This document shows, piece by piece, positions 23,418 through 28,082 of a stretch of DNA of 28,082 nucleotides. Source of the stretch: CAZPWQ01 sp964590495 (GTDB lineage: Bacteria; Bacteroidota; Rhodothermia; Balneolales; Balneolaceae); NCBI GenBank assembly GCA_964590495.1, contig CAZPWQ010000042.1, positions 1 to 28,082 on the forward strand. The letters run 5' to 3'. Both the position numbers and the translations under genes were made by a program. The notes under the pieces are model-generated. The model made no database searches. It saw only the letters and a program-made list of their open reading frames with translations, and was not told the DNA's origin. Within the stretch, counting starts at the first letter, position 1. Each line of letters begins with the position of its first letter.

Positions 23418-26400
23418 ATGAAAGATTCTCCCTGGCATATTTGGATTGATACCGGCGGTACCTTTACCGATTGCATTGCTGTCGATCCGGATGATAACCG
23501 ACAGCATGTAAAAGTACTGAGCAACAGCAGTCTGCGCGGTACTGTTTTATCGCGGATTTCTCCGGACGAAATTCATGTCGACCAGCACTGGAATGCTCCG
23601 GATGATTTTATTAAGGAATTGAAATTCACTACCCTCGGCGGGGAAAATATTATGCGGACAGTAACAGCTTTCAATGCTGAAAAATCTATCATTCGCTTTG
23701 ACAGTTCCCTTCCCCCGGATGCTGATCTGAGTAATATCGCATTCGAAATCCGTTCTGACGAAGAAGCGCCCATCCTGGCCTGCCGCCTGGCAACCGGTAC
23801 ATTGCCGGGACAAAGCCTGCCGCCCGTTCGCATGAGGCTTGCAACGACCAAAGGAACAAACGCCCTGCTTGAAGAAAACGGCGCACCGACACTGCTGTTA
23901 ATTACCGGAGGATTTAGAGATTTTATAGAGATCGGGGATCAAAAACGTCCTGATCTGTTTGCAGCCCAGGTACGCAAACCCAAACAGCTTTATAACTCCG
24001 TTATTGAAATTGCCGAACGGATGAATGCAGATGGAACCGTTTTAAAAAATTTAAACCTGGATTCATGTAAACATGAAATCCAACGTTTTCTTAAGCGGGA
24101 TCAGGCTTCGGTGGCCGTCTGCCTGATGCATAGTTATAAGAATGACATTCATGAACGAAAACTTAAAAAATGGCTTCAAAAAGAAGGCGCCGAATATATC
24201 TCCTGCTCATCTGAAATGAGTCCCTTTATTAAACTGCTGCCGCGGGCTCAGACTACAATAGTCAATGCCTACCTGGAACCGGTCCTGAAAAATTATCTTG
24301 GATCAGTTAAAGAAGCTCTTAACCGGGGAAAACTGTATGTCATGTCCAGCTCTGCCGGACTTACAACAGCCACTCACTTCAATCCAAAGGACAGCCTTTT
24401 GAGCGGTCCTGCCGGTGGAGTAGTAGGAGCAACTGCAGTTGGCAAACAGCTGGGATATGATTCTGTAATTTCATTCGATATGGGTGGTACCAGTACAGAT
24501 GTCGCCCGTTACGATGACGGATTCGATTACCAGTTTGAACATTCGGTCGGTGAGGCAACGATAAAAGCCCCTGCTCTGTCAATCGAAACAGTTGCAGCGG
24601 GCGGGGGTTCTGTTTGTTCTTTTGACGGACAAAAACTAACTGTCGGACCGGAGAGTGCCGGAGCGAATCCGGGTCCGGCGTGCTACGGAACCGGCGGGCC
24701 GCTCACCCTTACCGATGTAAATTTACTTTTGGGACGGCTGCAGCCCGATAACTTCAGCATACCTATTTCACGACCGGCATCAGAGCAAAGACTTGCTGTA
24801 CTTCTTGAGGAATTGAAAAAAGTATATGACGAACCTCCTTCGAAAATGGAAGTGTTGAACGGCTTCATCCAAATAGCCAATGAGCGGATGGCCGATGCCA
24901 TTAACAAAATTTCGCTCCGTAAAGGATATAATCCCTCTGATTATTCACTCATATCCTTCGGCGGAGCAGGTGCGCAACACGCTGTTGCCATAGCCAATTT
25001 ATTGGATATTAATACGGTATTAGTACCAAAACAGGCAGGACTTCTCAGTGCATATGGCCTAGGGCAGGCCTCCATTGAACAGTTTGCCGAACGCCAATTA
25101 CTGGAATCATTAGACAGTCTGGCAGATCAGCTCCCATCGATTATAAACAAGTTAAAAGAGGAAGCCCGTCAAAAACTTTACAATGAACTTGACGAGGATT
25201 CAAATTCAGCGCATATCAGCCGGGTACTGATTTTTATGCGTATAACAGGTCAGGAATCTACGCTTGAAATTGAGTATGGAAATGAAAGCCGACTGCATGA
25301 AAAGTTCAAAAAAGCATATAAAACCAGGTACGGGCACTGGATTGAAGGGAGACAGGTGGAAGTTGAATCCATCCGTGTAATCGCCTCTTCTGAACAGGAA
25401 CAGAAAAAAAGAAGCCCACAGGAACCGGTATCCGCCGATCCTGAACCGATAAGGTTTGCAGATGTTCAATTTGAATCCCGGAAATTTTCAACACCTGTAT
25501 ATAGGCGACCGGAACTGAAGAGGGGTCAACAGATTACCGGCCCCGCTGTTATTTTGGATCCGTACAGTACGACAGTACTGGAGCCCGGATGGATTATCAG
25601 TGTCTGTGCAAACGGAACGATGGCTCTTACGCTTACCGATGAGCGGGACCGTGATAAAACAGATTCCTATTCCGAAAGCATTAACCTGGAGCTTTTTACG
25701 AATCGCTTTACTTCAATTGCGGAAGAGATGGGCGAAATGATGCGCCGGACGGCCCTCTCTGTTAATATCAAAGAGCGTCTCGATTACTCCTGCGCATTGC
25801 TTAACCAGGAGGGTGAACTGGTAGTTAATGCACCTCATATTCCCGTTCATCTCGGGGCACTGGGACTTTGTGTACGCGAGCTGAAAAAACAGATCACTAT
25901 GGAGCCAGGTGATGTAATTGTCACCAATCACCCCGGCATAGGAGGCTCCCACCTCCCGGATATTACGGTAGTAACACCGATTTTTACCGAAAGCAATACT
26001 TTTCTCGGCTATGCAGCCTGCCGGGCCCATCATGCTGAAATCGGCGGAAGTCGTCCGGGCTCCATGCCTCCGGACGCTGCCTCTCTGGCTGAAGAAGGAG
26101 TAGTAATTCCACCCATACATCTCCTGAAATCAGGTAAGCCGAAGTGGGATCAGATAAAAAACATACTCGAGTCTTCTGAATATCCATCCAGATCTGTAGA
26201 AGAAAATTTAGCAGATCTGCAGGCAGCCGTAGCAGCAAATCACCGTGGAGCAAAATCCCTGCGTAACCTTGCATTGCAGGAAGGAGCCGGTACTGTCAGC
26301 AAATATATGTCAGCTCTGAAAGGCCATGCTTCCCAAAAAGCCCGAAAGATGCTTCAAAAACTCCCGGATAAATCCGTAGAAAGCAAAGAATATCTGGATG

Positions 26401-27206
26401 ACGGCACCTTGCTCAAAGCGGTTATTGCAAAAACAAATGATCAGCTATATATCGACTTCAGTGGAACAGACGGTATTCATCCGGGTAACCTGAATGCCAC
26501 ACCTGCAATTGTGCAAAGTGTAATCATGTATGTGCTCCGGTTGCTAATAGACGAACCGCTACCCCTTAATGAAGGTATCCTGGAACCGGTTACCATAACA
26601 ATTCCGGACTGTCTGTTAAATCCAGATTTCAGTAGCAGTCCACGGGATTGTCCCGCAGTTGTCGGGGGAAATACAGAAACAAGTCAGCGGCTGGTGGACC
26701 TGATTTTAAAACCCTTTGAAACAATAGCCTGCAGTCAGGGCACCATGAATAACGTATTATTCGGAAATGATTCCTTTGGTTATTACGAAACTATTGGAGG
26801 CGGAACAGGTGCCGGACCAACATTTAAGGGCTGTGATGCTGTTCATCACCACATGACCAACACCGCAGGTACCGACCCTGAAGTATTGGAGCATCGTTAT
26901 CCCGTAAAGCTGGACAGATATGAAATCAGGAACCAATCGGGGGGCAACGGCAAATACAGAGGTGGCAACGGCATAACCCGTGAGTTAACTTTTTTGGCAC
27001 CAATAAGCCTTTCCGTTTTGACGCAGCACAGGAAAGAATTCCCCTACGGACTTCATGGAGGCAAACCGGGAAAAACCGGAGAACAGTACATAATCCGAAA
27101 AAACGGTAGCAGAGAATCCCTGAAATCTATTGACGGTGCAGAGCTTGAATCCGGTGACCGCTTTATCATTCACACGCCCGGTGGCGGAGGTTATGGCAGG
27201 GAATAA
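23418..27206 (+). CDS. ATP-dependent 5-oxoprolinase, fused HyuA-HyuB type
   Basis: This protein has 1262 residues from the ATG at 23418; an in-frame TTG at 23400 would add six. The length agrees with full eukaryotic-type 5-oxoprolinases, in which the two hydantoinase/oxoprolinase halves are fused. The N-terminal half (about 1-680) has the ATPase-like loop DTGGTFTD at 11-18 and later FDMGGTSTDVA. The second half (about 755-1262) starts with NLELFTNRFTSIAEEMGEMM and contains VVTNHPGIGGSHLPDI, ending in the usual TPGGGGYG. The predicted reaction is 5-oxo-L-proline plus ATP and water to L-glutamate, ADP and phosphate, salvaging cyclised glutamate. Hydantoin hydrolysis by the same fold is the alternative. 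The next gene, 72 nt on, encodes an NRAMP-like transporter that may supply the substrate. Confidence 0.88.
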   Translation: MKDSPWHIWIDTGGTFTDCIAVDPDDNRQHVKVLSNSSLRGTVLSRISPDEIHVDQHWNAPDDFIKELKFTTLGGENIMRTVTAFNAEKSIIRFDSSLPPDADLSNIAFEIRSDEEAPILACRLATGTLPGQSLPPVRMRLATTKGTNALLEENGAPTLLLITGGFRDFIEIGDQKRPDLFAAQVRKPKQLYNSVIEIAERMNADGTVLKNLNLDSCKHEIQRFLKRDQASVAVCLMHSYKNDIHERKLKKWLQKEGAEYISCSSEMSPFIKLLPRAQTTIVNAYLEPVLKNYLGSVKEALNRGKLYVMSSSAGLTTATHFNPKDSLLSGPAGGVVGATAVGKQLGYDSVISFDMGGTSTDVARYDDGFDYQFEHSVGEATIKAPALSIETVAAGGGSVCSFDGQKLTVGPESAGANPGPACYGTGGPLTLTDVNLLLGRLQPDNFSIPISRPASEQRLAVLLEELKKVYDEPPSKMEVLNGFIQIANERMADAINKISLRKGYNPSDYSLISFGGAGAQHAVAIANLLDINTVLVPKQAGLLSAYGLGQASIEQFAERQLLESLDSLADQLPSIINKLKEEARQKLYNELDEDSNSAHISRVLIFMRITGQESTLEIEYGNESRLHEKFKKAYKTRYGHWIEGRQVEVESIRVIASSEQEQKKRSPQEPVSADPEPIRFADVQFESRKFSTPVYRRPELKRGQQITGPAVILDPYSTTVLEPGWIISVCANGTMALTLTDERDRDKTDSYSESINLELFTNRFTSIAEEMGEMMRRTALSVNIKERLDYSCALLNQEGELVVNAPHIPVHLGALGLCVRELKKQITMEPGDVIVTNHPGIGGSHLPDITVVTPIFTESNTFLGYAACRAHHAEIGGSRPGSMPPDAASLAEEGVVIPPIHLLKSGKPKWDQIKNILESSEYPSRSVEENLADLQAAVAANHRGAKSLRNLALQEGAGTVSKYMSALKGHASQKARKMLQKLPDKSVESKEYLDDGTLLKAVIAKTNDQLYIDFSGTDGIHPGNLNATPAIVQSVIMYVLRLLIDEPLPLNEGILEPVTITIPDCLLNPDFSSSPRDCPAVVGGNTETSQRLVDLILKPFETIACSQGTMNNVLFGNDSFGYYETIGGGTGAGPTFKGCDAVHHHMTNTAGTDPEVLEHRYPVKLDRYEIRNQSGGNGKYRGGNGITRELTFLAPISLSVLTQHRKEFPYGLHGGKPGKTGEQYIIRKNGSRESLKSIDGAELESGDRFIIHTPGGGGYGRE

Positions 27207-27277
27207 TTTTGAATGTTGAATTATGAATTATTAATTGTCTAATTCAACATTTAAAATTTAACATTTAACATTCAAAA
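27207..27277. repeat. Nested AT-rich inverted repeats between oxoprolinase and transporter genes
   Basis: The outer arms TTTTGAATGTT (27207-27217) and AACATTCAAAA (27267-27277) are exact reverse complements. An inner, alternative pairing joins AATGTTGAATTA (27212-27223) to 27240-27251, also exactly. The two pairings share bases, so they exclude each other. The AT-rich runs resemble ordinary FCB intergenic repeats, and the downstream gene starts 2 nt after the last arm. Confidence 0.5.
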
Positions 27278-27278
27278 T

Positions 27279-28082
27279 TTGCGCAAGCGAATCCTTAACA
27301 TCCTCTTCTGGTCGGTACTTTCAGCTGCTTTTATCGGACCCGGCACAATCACGACCGCCGCCTCGGCAGGTGCGGGTTATAACTATACACTGCTTTGGGC
27401 CCTTCTTTTTTCAACTGTAGCCTGTATCGTTCTTCAGGAAGCAGCGGCCCGGCTTACCATTGCTTCAGGACGCAATCTTGGCGAGGCAATCTACCACAAG
27501 TTTAAAGAATCCGTTCCCGGGAAAGCGCTTATCTATTTGATCTTAACTTCTATTTTATTAGGATGCGCAGCCTACGAAGCCGGCAATATTCTCGGAGCAG
27601 TAGCGGGTGCTTCCCTGTTGCTTGATCAATCGATTGTCACGCTCACGTTATTTATCGGTGTCTTTGCTGTTTTACTGATGTGGTTCGGCTCCTCAAAGCT
27701 TATTGCTCAGACCCTGGGCATTGTGGTCGCTGTAATGGGAATCTGTTTTGTGTCAACGGCTTTCCTGATGAACCCATCCCCCACTGAATTATTTACCGGT
27801 TTAGCCGTCCCTAAAATGCCGGACGGATCGGAACTGCTCGTTATCGGACTCATAGGGACCACTGTTGTGCCATATAATCTATTTTTGGGGTCCGGAATCA
27901 AACACGCCCAAAACCTGAAGGAGATGCAAATCAGTTTAACCGCCGCTATATTACTTGGCGGAATTGTTTCTATGGCTGTATTGGTTGCCGGCAGCTCAAT
28001 TTCGGGTTCCTTTTCATATGAAGCCCTCGCCGGCACACTCAGTGAAAATCTCGGGACGTGGGCCGCTGCATTTTTCGGAGTG
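27279..28082 (+). CDS. NRAMP-fold transporter, N-terminal part, without the metal-binding motifs (3' end outside window)
   Basis: The frame runs open to the window end, giving 268 residues from TTG at 27279; an in-frame stop lies at 27252-27254 and no ATG precedes the first membrane helix. The protein is hydrophobic with about seven membrane segments so far and follows the NRAMP pattern. Helix 1 reads FIGPGTITTAASAGAGY, where metal transporters have DPGN, and helix 6 reads GTTVVPYN, where they have A-x-x-MPHN. Thus the usual ligands Asp, Asn, Ala and Met are Gly20, Thr23, Thr194 and Val197. It follows the 5-oxoprolinase gene by 72 nt in the same direction, pointing to an organic substrate such as 5-oxoproline. 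The fold assignment is firm, the substrate is inference. Confidence 0.82.
   Translation, partial: MRKRILNILFWSVLSAAFIGPGTITTAASAGAGYNYTLLWALLFSTVACIVLQEAAARLTIASGRNLGEAIYHKFKESVPGKALIYLILTSILLGCAAYEAGNILGAVAGASLLLDQSIVTLTLFIGVFAVLLMWFGSSKLIAQTLGIVVAVMGICFVSTAFLMNPSPTELFTGLAVPKMPDGSELLVIGLIGTTVVPYNLFLGSGIKHAQNLKEMQISLTAAILLGGIVSMAVLVAGSSISGSFSYEALAGTLSENLGTWAAAFFGV

Overview
The window looks like chromosomal DNA from a Gram-negative member of the Bacteroidota/Balneolota (FCB) group. The basis is moderate GC, frequent TTG starts, a lipobox protein, FCB-type surface-glycan genes (YfhO-like membrane protein, TupA-like ATP-grasp) and intergenic palindromes of the kind common in that group. The assignment rests on gene content read by eye, not on a phylogenetic marker search. 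No rRNA, tRNA, CRISPR array or prophage was seen.

Region 1 (1-6935) is the end of a surface polysaccharide locus. It holds the C-terminal part of a YfhO-like membrane protein, a leftward pair (family 2 glycosyltransferase, then a carbohydrate-type sulfotransferase 4 nt downstream), and a rightward run of a second glycosyltransferase, a TupA-like ATP-grasp protein and a Wzx-type flippase. The sulfotransferase suggests that the exported glycan is sulfated. A palindrome-rich 590-base gap (1105-1694) separates YfhO from the sulfotransferase.

Region 2 (6942-11210) is mixed: a PIG3-type quinone oxidoreductase, hisS, a small antitoxin/ParE-like toxin pair and a membrane-anchored protein of unknown function. 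Repeats punctuate it. An inverted-repeat-bounded segment precedes hisS, and a 27-bp repeat appears once across the hisS stop codon and again, as one arm of a large hairpin, after the toxin gene, so the two copies bracket the toxin-antitoxin pair.

Region 3 (11231-20778) is an ion and amino-acid transport block. Two tandem paralogous APC permeases each carry a cytoplasmic PTS EIIA-like domain and a TrkA-C-like domain. Two divergently transcribed CPA2 cation:proton antiporters carry large cytoplasmic tails (universal-stress-protein-like domains, and in one an EIIA-like C-terminus). The recurrence of the EIIA-like fold with a retained histidine suggests common control by a nitrogen-type phosphotransferase system.

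Region 4 (20824-28082) holds a GH32 fructosidase-like lipoprotein whose catalytic nucleophile is replaced by alanine, an unidentified TIM-barrel protein, a fused full-length ATP-dependent 5-oxoprolinase and, 72 nt downstream, the start of an NRAMP-fold transporter that lacks the residues NRAMP proteins use to bind metal. The last pair suggests uptake and hydrolysis of 5-oxoproline rather than metal transport.
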